Notes under the pieces: generated by a model | Seen by the model: only the letters and a program-made list of their open reading frames with translations | What the model was told of the DNA's origin: nothing | Database searches by the model: none | Translations under genes and position numbers: made by a program | Part shown: positions 1-8,860 of the stretch, in pieces | Position numbering within the stretch: position 1 is the stretch's first letter | Layout: the number at the start of each line of letters is the position of its first letter | Source: an uncultured Bacteroidales bacterium | GTDB lineage: Bacteria > Bacteroidota > Bacteroidia > Bacteroidales > UBA932 | Reading direction: 5' to 3' | Length of the DNA: 64,000 nt | Assembly: GCA_900316525.1 (NCBI GenBank) | Contig: ONDF01000015.1 | Location: forward strand, 1-64,000

Positions 1-1
1 C

Positions 2-508
2 GGCGTCCTCATCGGCCTGCTGCTCATGCAGCTGACGGGCTGGGCGTGGCTCGACCCCGTCATCGCCATCTTCGTCGCGGGCATCATCTTCCGCGCCGGG
101 TGGCGCATGGTCGTCGAATCGACGCGCGAGCTCACGGACGAGAGCCTGCCGGCCGAAGACGAAGCGCGCATTGGCGCCATCTTCGACGAAATCCCCGAAG
201 TGCGCGGCTGGCACTGCCTGCGCACGCGCAAATCCGGCTCGTACAAGCTTTTAGACGTCCACATCCTCTTCGACGGCAACATGCACCTCGCGAGAGTTCA
301 CGCCGTCTGCGACGAAATCGAGCAGAAAATCCGCGCCGAATTCGGCACGTTCGACGTCCTGATCCATCCCGAACCCGACATGGGGCATGCGGAGGAGACG
401 AAGCAGAGCGTGTATCAGGAGGCGCATACTGCCACTCTTCAGCCCCCCTCATTGAGGGGGGAAGGGCCCGAAGGGCGGGGGGAGTCCCCTGCAAGTCAAA
501 ACAAGTAG
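2..508 (+). CDS. Cation diffusion facilitator (CDF) transporter, C-terminal part
   Basis: The reading frame is open from base 2, so the N-terminal membrane segments lie outside the window. What remains is the last membrane helix (rich in G, I, V, F) and the cytoplasmic domain of a CDF divalent-cation exporter, including the stretch around GSYKLLDVHILFDG and the closing HPEPD motif, where this ferredoxin-like domain normally ends. About 30 further residues follow (from roughly base 420). They are encoded by a REP-like palindrome and are low-complexity (PPSLRGEGPEGRG). The native C-terminus has therefore probably been replaced by read-through into repeat DNA. The frame ends just inside a remnant of an S46 peptidase gene. 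Family assignment is firm; the metal is unknown. Confidence 0.8.
   Translation, partial: GVLIGLLLMQLTGWAWLDPVIAIFVAGIIFRAGWRMVVESTRELTDESLPAEDEARIGAIFDEIPEVRGWHCLRTRKSGSYKLLDVHILFDGNMHLARVHAVCDEIEQKIRAEFGTFDVLIHPEPDMGHAEETKQSVYQEAHTATLQPPSLRGEGPEGRGESPASQNK
443..476. repeat. REP-like palindromic element at a gene junction
   Basis: Bases 443-461 form a 9-bp inverted repeat (CCCCCCTCA / TGAGGGGGG, one central base). It is followed by a short hairpin, GCCC-GAA-GGGC, ending at 476. The 12-mer GGCCCGAAGGGC at 465-476 recurs at 16285-16296, where it again lies at a gene end. This suggests a dispersed intergenic repeat family. Here it is read as coding sequence at the 3' end of the CDF gene. Confidence 0.6.
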
Positions 509-1326
509 CAGAACGTTTCTTCAAGGACTATTATCAGCCCATCGACGAGGAGTGCTTCGTGGCGATGCTCACCTCCTTCGACAAGTATGTCCCGGAGAAC
601 TTCAAGCCCGCCTATTTCAAGGAGAAGCTCGAGTCATACGGCAGCGTGAAGGCCTGGAAGGACGACCTGTACGGCAAGACCCTCTTCACCGACCGCGCAA
701 AAGTGGCGGCGCTCACCGCTGATGACATGGAGAAGGTCCTCGCGGATCCGGCCATTGAACTCTATTCCGCTTTCGCACAGTGGTATAGCGAGGAAATCGC
801 TCCCGACATCCGGGAAACCACCGAGGCCCTCCGCGTGGCCAACCGCACCTATATGAAGGGCCAGATGGAGTTCGAGAAGGACCATACGTTCTACCCGGAC
901 GCGAATCTCACCCTCCGGGTCGCCTACGGCCAGGTGGCCGGTTACGCCCCGTACGACGCCGCTTACTACTATCCCGTTTCTACGCTCAAGGGCATCATCG
1001 AGAAGGACAACCCCGACATCTTCGACTACAACATCCCGCAGGCGCTCCGCGACATCTATGCCGAGGGCGGCCATGAGGCCCAGCCCGTGTGCTTCCTCGC
1101 GACGAACCATACCACCGGCGGCAACTCCGGCAGCCCGGTCCTCAATGCCGACGGCAACCTGATCGGCATCAACTTCGACCGCGTGTGGGAAGGGACGATG
1201 TCCGACATCGTCTACGACCCGGATATCTGCCGGAACATTTCCCTGGACGTCCGCTACCTGCTCTTCGTCGTGGACCAGATCGGACACGCGTCCTACCTGT
1301 TCGACGAGATGGTGTTTGTCGATTAA
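499..1326 (+). pseudogene. Truncated S46 dipeptidyl-peptidase (DPP7/DPP11-like), C-terminal fragment
   Basis: About 275 residues match the C-terminal part of S46 serine exopeptidases, which are normally about 700 residues. The serine nucleophile motif TTGGNSGSP is encoded near 1111-1137. It is followed by NADGNLIGINFDRVWEG and the terminal block ending in YLLFVVDQ, both typical of S46. The N-terminal half, which carries the catalytic His and Asp and the signal peptide, is missing. Homology begins abruptly beside the REP-like element at the end of the CDF gene, and no suitable start codon is visible there. A repeat-associated deletion is likely; an assembly join is the alternative. The fragment should be catalytically dead. 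Confidence 0.75.
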
Positions 1327-1339
1327 CAAAGCATTGACT

Positions 1340-3522
1340 ATGAAATACTTGCATTGGGCGGTCGCGGCCTTCGCGGCCCTCTTCCTCGCCTGGCCGGCAT
1401 CGGCCCGCAAGACCGTCATCCCCGTGGAGACGGCGGACACGCAGCTTGTCCTCGTCGCGCAGGAGAACGGCGTGCTGCAGACGGTCCATTTCGGCGCGAA
1501 GATCGCCGACCCTTCGGCCTTCGCCGCCTTCCGGACGGGACGGGGGACCGACAACGGGGAAGGGCCGATGACCTATCCCACCACCGGCGGGCGTTATCTC
1601 GGCGAGCCCGCCCTCCACGTGAAGTATGCCGACGGCTACCATAACACGGAACTGGTCTATGCAAATCACCAGGTCCGCGCGAATGGCAACGTCGTCACGA
1701 CGGAAATCACCTTGAAGGATCCCGTCACTTCGCTGGAAGTCAAGCTGTGTTATGACGCCTACCAGAAGGAGAATGTCATCTGCGCCCATACGGAAATCAA
1801 GAATGCCGGCAAGAAGCCCGCGCAGCTGCTTAACTACGCTTCCGGCGCCCTGAACCTGGACGCGGACCAGTACTATCTCACGCACTTCCACGGTGGCTGG
1901 GCCGATGAGATGCAGATGGACGGAGAACTCCTGAAGCACGACACGAAGGTCATCGAATCCCGCCGCGGGACGCAGGTGACCCAGTGCTCGAATCCCTCTT
2001 TCCTGGTGAGCCTCGATGCGGACCGGCTGCAGGAGAATGTGGGTGACGTCGTCGCCGGCGCCCTCGCCTGGAGCGGCAATTTCCGTCTCTCCTTCGAGCA
2101 GGACGAGTCCGGCTGTCTCACGGTCCTGGCCGGGATCAGCCCGTTTGCTTCGACCTACGAACTCGCTGCAGGAAAGACGTTTACGACGCCTGATTTCATC
2201 TACACCTTCTCTTGCAAAGGGGCGGGGCAGGCCTCTCGCAACCTGCATGCAGGCATCAGGTGTATAGGGGCGGAGAGATCAATCCCACCCTCCTGAACAG
2301 CTGGGAAGGCGCCTACTTCACCTTCACGACCGAAACCCTTCTCCGGATGATCGACGACGCGGCCGCCATGGGCCTCGAGATGTTCGTCCTGGACGACGGA
2401 TGGTTTGCGAAGGATTATCCCCGCAACGGGGACGCCGCCGGCCTCGGCGACTGGGAAGTGAACACCGCCAAGATTCCGGAAGGCATCGACTATGTGGCCT
2501 CCTATGCCCATCAGAAGGGCCTCAAGTTCGGCATCTGGATCGAGCCGGAGATGGTCAATCCCCAGAGCAACCTGGCGCACAGGCATCCCGAGTGGGTGGT
2601 CCAGAGCCCCGGCCGTGAGATCTACCAGAGCCGGAACCAATGGGTGCTGGACCTGAGCAATCCGGCGGTCCAGGACTTCGTGTACGGCATCTTCGACAAC
2701 ACGATGCAGCTGGCGCCGAACATCGACTACATCAAGTGGGACTGCAACCGGACGGTCGCCGATTTCGGCAGCACGTATTTGGGCAAGGAGCAGGACCGGT
2801 TCTTCGTGGAATACGCGCAGGGCATCTACAACGTGATGCGCCGCCTGCGCGCGAAGTATCCCGATACCATCGTCCAGTGCTGTTCGTCGGGCGGCGGACG
2901 CGTGGATTACGGCGCCCTGAAGTATTTCAACGAGATCTGGACCAGCGACAACACGGACGCCTTCACCCGCGCCTACATCCAATACGCCACGAACCTGATC
3001 TATCCGGCCTGCGTGATGGCCTCCCACGTGTCGGCCGTCCCGAACCACCAGACCGGCAACGTCACCCCGCTCAAGTTCCGGTTCGACATGGCCTGTTCCG
3101 GCCGGCTGGGGATGGAACTCCAGCCCCGGAACCTGTCGGAAGGGGAGCGCGCCCTCGCGGACCGCTGTATCCGTTCCTACAAGCAGTACCGCGACCTGGT
3201 CTTCACGGGCGACGTGTACCGCCTGGCATCCCCGTATGAAGGTGATTATTATGCACTTATGTATGTTTCACAGGACCGGCGCCGGGCGGTGGTCTTCACC
3301 TACTGCCTCAAGTACCAGAACCGGGCGGTCGGGGCCCATCCGTTCCGGCTGGACGGCCTGGACCCGGCCTGCAAGTACAAGGTGACGGAGCTGAATGTGA
3401 ACCGTTCCTCGTGGTGGGGCTCCGGTGCGGTGCACGCCGGCGATTTCCTGATGAACGGCGGGTTCAACCCCGTGCTCCTCAAGACCTTCGACAGCGGCGT
3501 ATTCTATCTGGAAGCGGATTAG
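1340..3522 (+). pseudogene. GH36-family alpha-galactosidase, broken by a frameshift
   Basis: The first part (1340 to about 2250) encodes a signal peptide (MKYLHWAVAAFAALFLAWPASA) and the N-terminal beta-sandwich of a GH36 alpha-galactosidase. The second part, in another frame from about 2255 to 3522, encodes the catalytic barrel. It has LDDGWF, the nucleophile motif YIKWDCN and the acid/base motif WTSDNTDAF. The frame changes near 2245-2262, where the conserved SRNLHxW...Y block is lost, so a small deletion rather than a single missing base is likely. The break overlaps a perfect 12-bp palindrome at 2242-2253. An upstream ATG at 1316 is possible, but 1340 starts a clean signal peptide. All active-site residues remain, so the lesion is recent or a sequencing error. 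Confidence 0.8.
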
Positions 3523-4238
3523 GTATACAGCCCTCCGTTGACGGAGATGCATTCGCCCGTGACATAAGAGGCTTCGGGCGAGGCGAGGAAGGCCACCACG
3601 GCCGCCACTTCTTCCGGTCGTCCGAAACGGGCGGCCGGAATGTCTTTCTTGAGGGCGGCCTCGTCCAGGCCGTCCGTCATGTCAGTGGTGATGAAACCGG
3701 GGGCGACGGCATTCACCGTCACCTTCTTCCGCGCGACCTCCTGGGCGAGCGCCTTGGTGGCGGCGATGAGGCCGCCCTTGGCCGCGGCGTAGTTCGCCTG
3801 GCCGGGCAGGCCCTTGATGCCGCTGAGCGACGCGATGTTCACGATCCGGCCGTACTTGTGCAGCAGCATCGCCTGCAGGACAGTCCGCGTGACGTGGAAG
3901 AAACTGTTCAGGTTGGTGTTCACAACCTGCTGCCACTCATCGGGTTCCATCCAGATCATCAGGTTGTCCTTGCGGATGCCTGCGTTGTTCACCAGCACCT
4001 CGATATACTCCTCCGGATGGGCCGCCTGCCAGCCTTCGACGGCCGTGCGGACCGCCTCCGGATCGCCCACGTCGAAGCGGATCAGTTCGCCCTGGCCGCC
4101 GATGGCTTCCAAGGTTTCGCGGGCTGCGGCCTCGTTGGAGACGTAGTTGATGAGGACGTGATAGCCCATGCGGGCGAGGGCGAGGGTGACGGCGCGGCCG
4201 ATGCCGCGGCTGCCGCCGGTGACGAGAGCGGTTTTCAT
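3519..4238 (-). CDS. SDR-family 3-oxoacyl-ACP reductase of the polyene cluster
   Basis: This 239-residue short-chain dehydrogenase resembles FabG. It has the nucleotide-binding GGSRGIG at residues 8-14, LVNNAG near 82-87, catalytic Ser137, Tyr150 and Lys154 (YxxxK), and a VNGG C-terminus. It probably reduces beta-ketoacyl-ACP intermediates during chain extension. The start at 4238 is chosen because the protein then begins directly with the first beta strand (MKTALVTGG) and overlaps the upstream oxidoreductase gene by 4 nt. It is the last gene of a three-gene minus-strand operon with an oxidoreductase and a ketosynthase. Its stop overlaps that of the convergent alpha-galactosidase. Confidence 0.9.
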   Translation of the reverse strand: MKTALVTGGSRGIGRAVTLALARMGYHVLINYVSNEAAARETLEAIGGQGELIRFDVGDPEAVRTAVEGWQAAHPEEYIEVLVNNAGIRKDNLMIWMEPDEWQQVVNTNLNSFFHVTRTVLQAMLLHKYGRIVNIASLSGIKGLPGQANYAAAKGGLIAATKALAQEVARKKVTVNAVAPGFITTDMTDGLDEAALKKDIPAARFGRPEEVAAVVAFLASPEASYVTGECISVNGGLYT

Positions 4239-5335
4239 CGTTGCAGGATTTGATTCAAGGTGGTTTCGCCGAGGATTTCCCGGCAAGTGGTAAGAGCGGT
4301 TTCCGCTACGCCCAGCACGCCGTGCAGGCCGCAGTTCTGGCCGGTCAGGTAGAGTCCCGGAACGGGTGTCTGGGGATGGACATAGCAGGCGGCGTCCTTT
4401 TTCCGGATGCCGAAGGCGCTGCCGCCGGGCGTCCCGGTGTAGCGCTCCCAGGTCGCGGGCGTGCTGGTCCAGTATTTTTCGACGGCGGGTTCCAGGCCGG
4501 GAACCTTACGGATCAGGCTTTCGGCGAAGGCGGCCCGGTCGGGGACCTCTTCTTCGCAGAAGGCGAGCAGGTCCGCGCTCCGGGCGAACCCCTGCCCGTC
4601 CGGATTCCCGTAATGGAGCATCACGTCGTCGTTATAAGTCGTGCACCAGGGCTTGTAAACCAGCGTTTCCGGGCATAACTTGCAGTAAACCGTAAAGATG
4701 CCGGGGCCGTCTTCCAGCACCTCCAGCCGGTGCAGGTAGGCCGGACGGACATGCCCCTTGAAAAGGGCGAAAGTCTGCCGGGGGTGGATGTCGGAGACGA
4801 TGATCCCCTCGTAAACACTTCCGTCCTTGCATTGGACACGACCCGGTTCGATGGCGGTCGCTTCGCAGTGGCAGCGGATGGTTCCGTTGATTTGCGCGGC
4901 GAGCGCCTGGATGAGCAGATCCCCGGCCGGAAGCCGCCAGGAGCCGTTTTTGTAGGGCTCCATCACATGGGCGTATTCCTCTTCCGTCACTTCCGGTCCG
5001 GAGAGCCGGAGGGCGTTTCCCCGTGGATAGGAGAGGTCGGAGAGGTGGTGCGGAACACCGTCCAAGACGATTTCATCAGTCTCGGCCACCTGCTCCCAGG
5101 GAAGGTCCATCAGGCCGAGCGGACGGAAGATCCGCTCCAGCGGCCCGCCTTTTTGCAGGCCCGCGACGGAATGGAAGCCGGTGTCGAACCGGAGCCCTTC
5201 GCGGGTGAAAGTCTGGAGACATCCTCCAGGTTGCGCGGCTTTCTCCAGGACGGTGACGTGATATCCCGCCCGGGACAGGATCGCGCCCGAGAGAAGGCCG
5301 CCGAGGCCGGAACCGATGATGACGGCCTCAGACAT
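4235..5335 (-). CDS. CrtI/phytoene-desaturase-like FAD-dependent oxidoreductase
   Basis: A 366-residue flavoprotein. An N-terminal dinucleotide-binding motif (IIGSGLGGLLSG, residues 6-17) is followed by PGGC, and a C-terminal FAD-contacting block (GLYLTGQNCGLHGVLG) is present. Such CrtI/CrtISO-like enzymes oxidise or isomerise polyunsaturated chains, and they occur in Bacteroidota flexirubin and aryl-polyene clusters. It is shorter than typical carotenoid desaturases (about 490 residues). It overlaps the ketosynthase gene upstream (8 nt) and the reductase gene downstream (4 nt), so translation is probably coupled. A role in tailoring the polyene is inferred from context; the substrate is unknown. 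Confidence 0.8.
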   Translation of the reverse strand: MSEAVIIGSGLGGLLSGAILSRAGYHVTVLEKAAQPGGCLQTFTREGLRFDTGFHSVAGLQKGGPLERIFRPLGLMDLPWEQVAETDEIVLDGVPHHLSDLSYPRGNALRLSGPEVTEEEYAHVMEPYKNGSWRLPAGDLLIQALAAQINGTIRCHCEATAIEPGRVQCKDGSVYEGIIVSDIHPRQTFALFKGHVRPAYLHRLEVLEDGPGIFTVYCKLCPETLVYKPWCTTYNDDVMLHYGNPDGQGFARSADLLAFCEEEVPDRAAFAESLIRKVPGLEPAVEKYWTSTPATWERYTGTPGGSAFGIRKKDAACYVHPQTPVPGLYLTGQNCGLHGVLGVAETALTTCREILGETTLNQILQR

Positions 5336-6551
5336 TCCGGATCACGAGGGTGGAGTTCGTCCCGCCGAAGCCGAAGGAGTTGGAAAGGAACGTGTCGAAC
5401 GGACGTTCGATGGTCTCCGCCGGAATCCAGAGCCGGGCGGAATCCTCGTCGGGATGCTCGAAATTGATGTTTCCGGCGATGAATCCGTTCTTCATCATCA
5501 GGAGGGAGTAGACGATTTCGCTGGCGCCGGCCATCCACATCTCGTGGCCCGTCTGGCTCTTGGTGGATGTGACCGGGACAGTGCGTTCGCCGAACACGCG
5601 GGCGATGGCCTTCGCCTCGTTCGCGTCCCCGACGTGCGTGGACGTGGCGTGGGCGTTGACATAGCCGATTTCGCGGATGTCGATACCGGCGCGGCTGACG
5701 GCCATTTCCAGGGAGCGGGCGGGGCCGTCCACGTTGGGGGTGGAGATGTGGTCGCCGTTCGCGGAGAAGCCGTAGCCGAGGACCTCGGCGAGGATGGGCG
5801 CGCCGCGGCGGACGGCCGACTCGTAGCTCTCGAGGATGACGGTCGCCGCGCCGCCGCCCGGCACGAGGCCGTCGCGGTCGCGGTCGAACGGCCGGCTGGC
5901 CTTCTCGGGCGCGTCCTCCCGGACGGAGAAAGCGGAAATGCCGTCGAATGAGCCGGTTGCGGCCGGATTGACCTCCTGTGCGCCGCCACAGACAACCATG
6001 TCCTGCAGGCCATTCTGGATGAGGAGGGCGCCGAGGCCGATCGCGTGGGACCCGCTGGCGCAGGCGCCGGAAACGGTGAGGTTGATGCCCTTGAGGTGGA
6101 AGATCACCCCGAGGTTCATCGTCACGGTGGAGTTCATCGACTGGAAGATGGCGCCGGAACCGCACAGCATCGTGTCTTTCTTCTCCACAATCTTGGCGAT
6201 GGACTTGTACACGGCGTCGGCCGTGCTGTCGTTGCCGTACAGGAGTCCTACTTCATGGCTGTCCAGGTAGTCCTGGTCGATGCCTGCGTGCTTGAGGGCA
6301 TCCCGCGTCGCGCAGTACGCATACTGCGCCGGCTCCGGCATGTATACCCGGAGCGGGCGGGGGAGTTCCTTCTTCAGGTCGGGCAGTTCCACCTTTCCGG
6401 TCAGTCCCGACCGGAATCCCATCTCCTTGCGGACCGGGTCCAGCACGATGCCGGACTTGCCTTTGTACAACGACTCCCGCACCGTCTCCAGGTCCGTGCC
6501 CAGGCACGACCAGATTCCCAGTCCCGTGATGACGACTCTTTGCATATCCAT
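5328..6551 (-). CDS. Beta-ketoacyl-ACP synthase (KAS II-like) of the polyene cluster
   Basis: A 407-residue thiolase-fold condensing enzyme with an intact triad: Cys164 in SGACASGSHA, His301 in NAHATSTHVGD and His336 in TSTKSQTGHEMW (Lys331 also present). The GHEMWMAGASE ending of the last motif is typical of Bacteroidota polyene-cluster synthases. It should extend ACP-bound chains with malonyl-ACP. It heads the minus-strand operon KAS, FAD oxidoreductase, ketoreductase. Start 6551 is used; 6545 (MQRVVITG) is equally plausible. A -7-type promoter element lies 14 nt upstream. Confidence 0.9.
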   Translation of the reverse strand: MDMQRVVITGLGIWSCLGTDLETVRESLYKGKSGIVLDPVRKEMGFRSGLTGKVELPDLKKELPRPLRVYMPEPAQYAYCATRDALKHAGIDQDYLDSHEVGLLYGNDSTADAVYKSIAKIVEKKDTMLCGSGAIFQSMNSTVTMNLGVIFHLKGINLTVSGACASGSHAIGLGALLIQNGLQDMVVCGGAQEVNPAATGSFDGISAFSVREDAPEKASRPFDRDRDGLVPGGGAATVILESYESAVRRGAPILAEVLGYGFSANGDHISTPNVDGPARSLEMAVSRAGIDIREIGYVNAHATSTHVGDANEAKAIARVFGERTVPVTSTKSQTGHEMWMAGASEIVYSLLMMKNGFIAGNINFEHPDEDSARLWIPAETIERPFDTFLSNSFGFGGTNSTLVIRNV

Positions 6552-6564
6552 TCGCTTGATTCTG

Positions 6565-6572
6565 CAAAGATA
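6565..6572 (-). promoter_or_regulatory. Promoter -7 element for the minus polyene operon
   Basis: On the minus strand TATCTTTG matches the Bacteroidota -7 consensus TAnnTTTG. It lies 13 nt before the ketosynthase start at 6551, so the untranslated leader would be very short. No good -33 TTTG is seen at the expected spacing. Confidence 0.5.
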
Positions 6573-6623
6573 CGCTTTTTGGGGACATTATCGGTAATAG
6601 GCCACCTGAAATCAGAGCACCGG

Positions 6624-7406
6624 TTACGGAATTGGATTGATCTCGGGGCGGTATTCGAAATGCATCGTGTCGTAATGGTACCATCGTCCACCCCACACGA
6701 AACCATATTTCTCGAAGACTGCGACGATTTCCAGGGGAATACGGTTCGCATAGGCGATTTCCTGCGTCTCGGAGGCCTTGGGGTATTTCCACTGCCAATA
6801 GTCGGAATATTCCGTGTTGATATCGATGGCGATCCCATAGGAGTGCGCACTTTGGCGTTTTGCTCCTCGAACCTTGCGCCAGTAGAAAGTCCCGCTACTC
6901 TTCATATACTCTTTCAGTTCCGGATACTTTTCGGCGATTTCCGCGGCCACTTTTTCCAGCTGCCTGTTCGCCCCGTTCACGCGAGTGAACTTGACCGTCT
7001 GGCCGAACCACGCCACATCGACGAGATTCTTCCGGACCTTCTTCGAGGATCGGCCATACATTTTCTTGAACAGAGGCTCGCAGCGGCTCCGGCCGGCATC
7101 GGACAGATAGTCGGGCCGGCCGTTCCGGTCATAGGCGATGGAGAACATGTCCTCGACGTCAGACCGGTCCAGCTTGGTCACGAAGTCCTTTTCCACCCCG
7201 TCGTCGAAGACGATCGAGGTTCCGTCGGCGAAGATGAGTTTGTTGTCCTCGTAGGTGAACGATTGGTCCGGATAGGCCTGGATGATCGTCATCGCCTCCT
7301 TGGGAATCCCCGCCGCTTCCTTCCCTTTCCTGGATGTCCTGTGCGCACAACCATTGCCCAGACACAGGACCAGGACGATGACGACGGGAAACGAAAATCT
7401 ATTCAT
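6624..7406 (-). CDS. M15-family peptidoglycan peptidase lipoprotein
   Basis: A 260-residue lipoprotein. The hydrophobic signal ends in LGNGC, so Cys20 is the expected lipidation site. The C-terminal half is an M15 zinc peptidase, of the D-Ala-D-Ala carboxypeptidase / L-Ala-D-Glu endopeptidase type, with zinc ligands His188 and Asp195 (SAHSYGIAID) and His249 (MHFEYRPE). It should trim peptidoglycan stem peptides at the periplasmic face. The residue 30-130 region is not recognised. The gene is monocistronic, lies between the polyene arm and lysC, and is transcribed divergently from lysC. I see no specific link to the polyene cluster. Confidence 0.85.
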   Translation of the reverse strand: MNRFSFPVVIVLVLCLGNGCAHRTSRKGKEAAGIPKEAMTIIQAYPDQSFTYEDNKLIFADGTSIVFDDGVEKDFVTKLDRSDVEDMFSIAYDRNGRPDYLSDAGRSRCEPLFKKMYGRSSKKVRKNLVDVAWFGQTVKFTRVNGANRQLEKVAAEIAEKYPELKEYMKSSGTFYWRKVRGAKRQSAHSYGIAIDINTEYSDYWQWKYPKASETQEIAYANRIPLEIVAVFEKYGFVWGGRWYHYDTMHFEYRPEINPIP

Positions 7407-7467
7407 GAATGACTGTCGACGCTGCTCGTATGATTTGAAAAACTCAACTTTTTTACGGATGCTTGCG

Positions 7468-7502
7468 CAAAGATAGCCATTTCTTGCCGGTTATCCCGCA
7501 AA
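7468..7502 (-). promoter_or_regulatory. Promoter of the M15 peptidase gene
   Basis: Minus-strand TATCTTTG at 7468-7475 fits the Bacteroidota -7 box. A TTTG lies upstream at 7499-7502 with a rather long 23-nt spacer. The element interleaves with the divergent lysC promoter. Confidence 0.5.
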
Positions 7503-7515
7503 ATCACTATCTTTG
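7484..7515 (+). promoter_or_regulatory. Promoter of lysC-lysA
   Basis: TTG at 7484-7486, a 21-nt spacer and TATCTTTG at 7508-7515 match the Bacteroidota promoter. It lies 28 nt before the lysC start. No lysine riboswitch or leader peptide is seen in the short leader. Confidence 0.65.
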
Positions 7516-7543
7516 TCTTTAGAAACGAAACGAACTTATCAGA

Positions 7544-8860
7544 ATGAAGGTCATGAAATTCGGCGGAACCTCCGTAGGGTCCGCCTCCAGGATGCAGCAT
7601 GTGGCGGGGCTCGTCTCTTCCGCCGGCCGGAATCTCGTCGTCCTGTCCGCGATGTCGGGCACTACGAACACCCTCGTGGAGATTGCCGGGTACTTGTACA
7701 ACCACAACTCCGAAGGCGCGCGGGACACCATCAGCCGCCTGGAAGCAAAGTACCTGAAGGTCATCAAGGAACTCTATTCCACGGAGGAATACGCCGCCAA
7801 GGCGCGGGATTTCGTCCACGAGATCTTCGCCTTCCTGGGCACTTTCTCCAAGCAATTGTTCGGCCCGGTGCAGGAGAAGATGATCCTCGCGCAAGGCGAG
7901 CTGCTGTCCACGCACCTGATGCTCTGGTGCATGCAGGAGAAGGGCATCAACGCGGTGCTCCTGCCGGCGCTGGATTTCATGCGGACCGACATCCAGGGAG
8001 AACCGGACGGCGATTTCATCCGCGAGCATCTGACGAAACTCATCGATGAGAATCCCGAGGCGCAGCTGTTCCTGACGCAGGGCTTCATCTGCCGGAACGC
8101 GCACGACGAGGTGGACAACCTCCAGCGCGGCGGCTCCGACTATACGGCTTCCCTGGTTGGCGCGGCCCTGCAGGCGGAGGAAATCCAGATCTGGACCGAC
8201 ATCGACGGCATGCACAACAACGACCCCCGCGTGGTCAAGGATACGGAGGCCGTTCGGCACCTGCATTTCGAGGAAGCGGCGGAACTCGCGTATTTCGGCG
8301 CGAAGATCCTGCATCCGACCTGCATCCAGCCGGCCCGGTACGCGAACATCCCGGTCCGTCTGCTGAACACGATGGAACCGGAAGCCCCGGGCACCCTCAT
8401 CAACAACATCCCCGAACCCGGCACGATCAAGGCCGTGGCCGCTAAGGACAACATCGTCGCCATCAAGATCAAGTCCTCCCGGATGCTCCTCGCGCACGGT
8501 TTCCTGCGCAAGGTCTTCGAGATCTTCGAGAGCTACCGCACCCCGATCGACATGATCTGCACCTCCGAGGTGGGCGTGTCCATGTCCATCGACGACACCC
8601 GCTACCTGGGCGAGATCATCCACGACCTCAAGAAGTACGGCACCGTGACCGTCGACCTGGACATGTGCATCATCTGCGTGGTGGGCGACATGGACTGGGA
8701 GAACGTGGGCTTCGAATCCAAGGCCCTCAGCGCCATGAAGAACATCCCCGTGCGGATGGTCTCCTACGGCGGCAGCAACTACAACATATCCTTCCTGATC
8801 AAGGAAGAAGACAAGGAAGAGGCCCTCAAAGCCCTCAGCGCCAGCCTGTTCGCAAAATGA
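7544..8860 (+). CDS. lysC: Aspartate kinase
   Basis: This monofunctional aspartokinase (438 residues) phosphorylates L-aspartate, the first step towards lysine, diaminopimelate, threonine and methionine. The N-terminal kinase signature KFGGTSVGS is at residues 5-13, and a substrate-binding LQRGGSDYTASL stretch lies near 190. The last 130 residues form the paired ACT domains used for feedback inhibition by amino acids. It overlaps lysA by 4 nt (ATGA), giving a two-gene lysine/diaminopimelate operon. The operon sits between the two arms of the polyene cluster. Confidence 0.95.
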   Translation: MKVMKFGGTSVGSASRMQHVAGLVSSAGRNLVVLSAMSGTTNTLVEIAGYLYNHNSEGARDTISRLEAKYLKVIKELYSTEEYAAKARDFVHEIFAFLGTFSKQLFGPVQEKMILAQGELLSTHLMLWCMQEKGINAVLLPALDFMRTDIQGEPDGDFIREHLTKLIDENPEAQLFLTQGFICRNAHDEVDNLQRGGSDYTASLVGAALQAEEIQIWTDIDGMHNNDPRVVKDTEAVRHLHFEEAAELAYFGAKILHPTCIQPARYANIPVRLLNTMEPEAPGTLINNIPEPGTIKAVAAKDNIVAIKIKSSRMLLAHGFLRKVFEIFESYRTPIDMICTSEVGVSMSIDDTRYLGEIIHDLKKYGTVTVDLDMCIICVVGDMDWENVGFESKALSAMKNIPVRMVSYGGSNYNISFLIKEEDKEEALKALSASLFAK

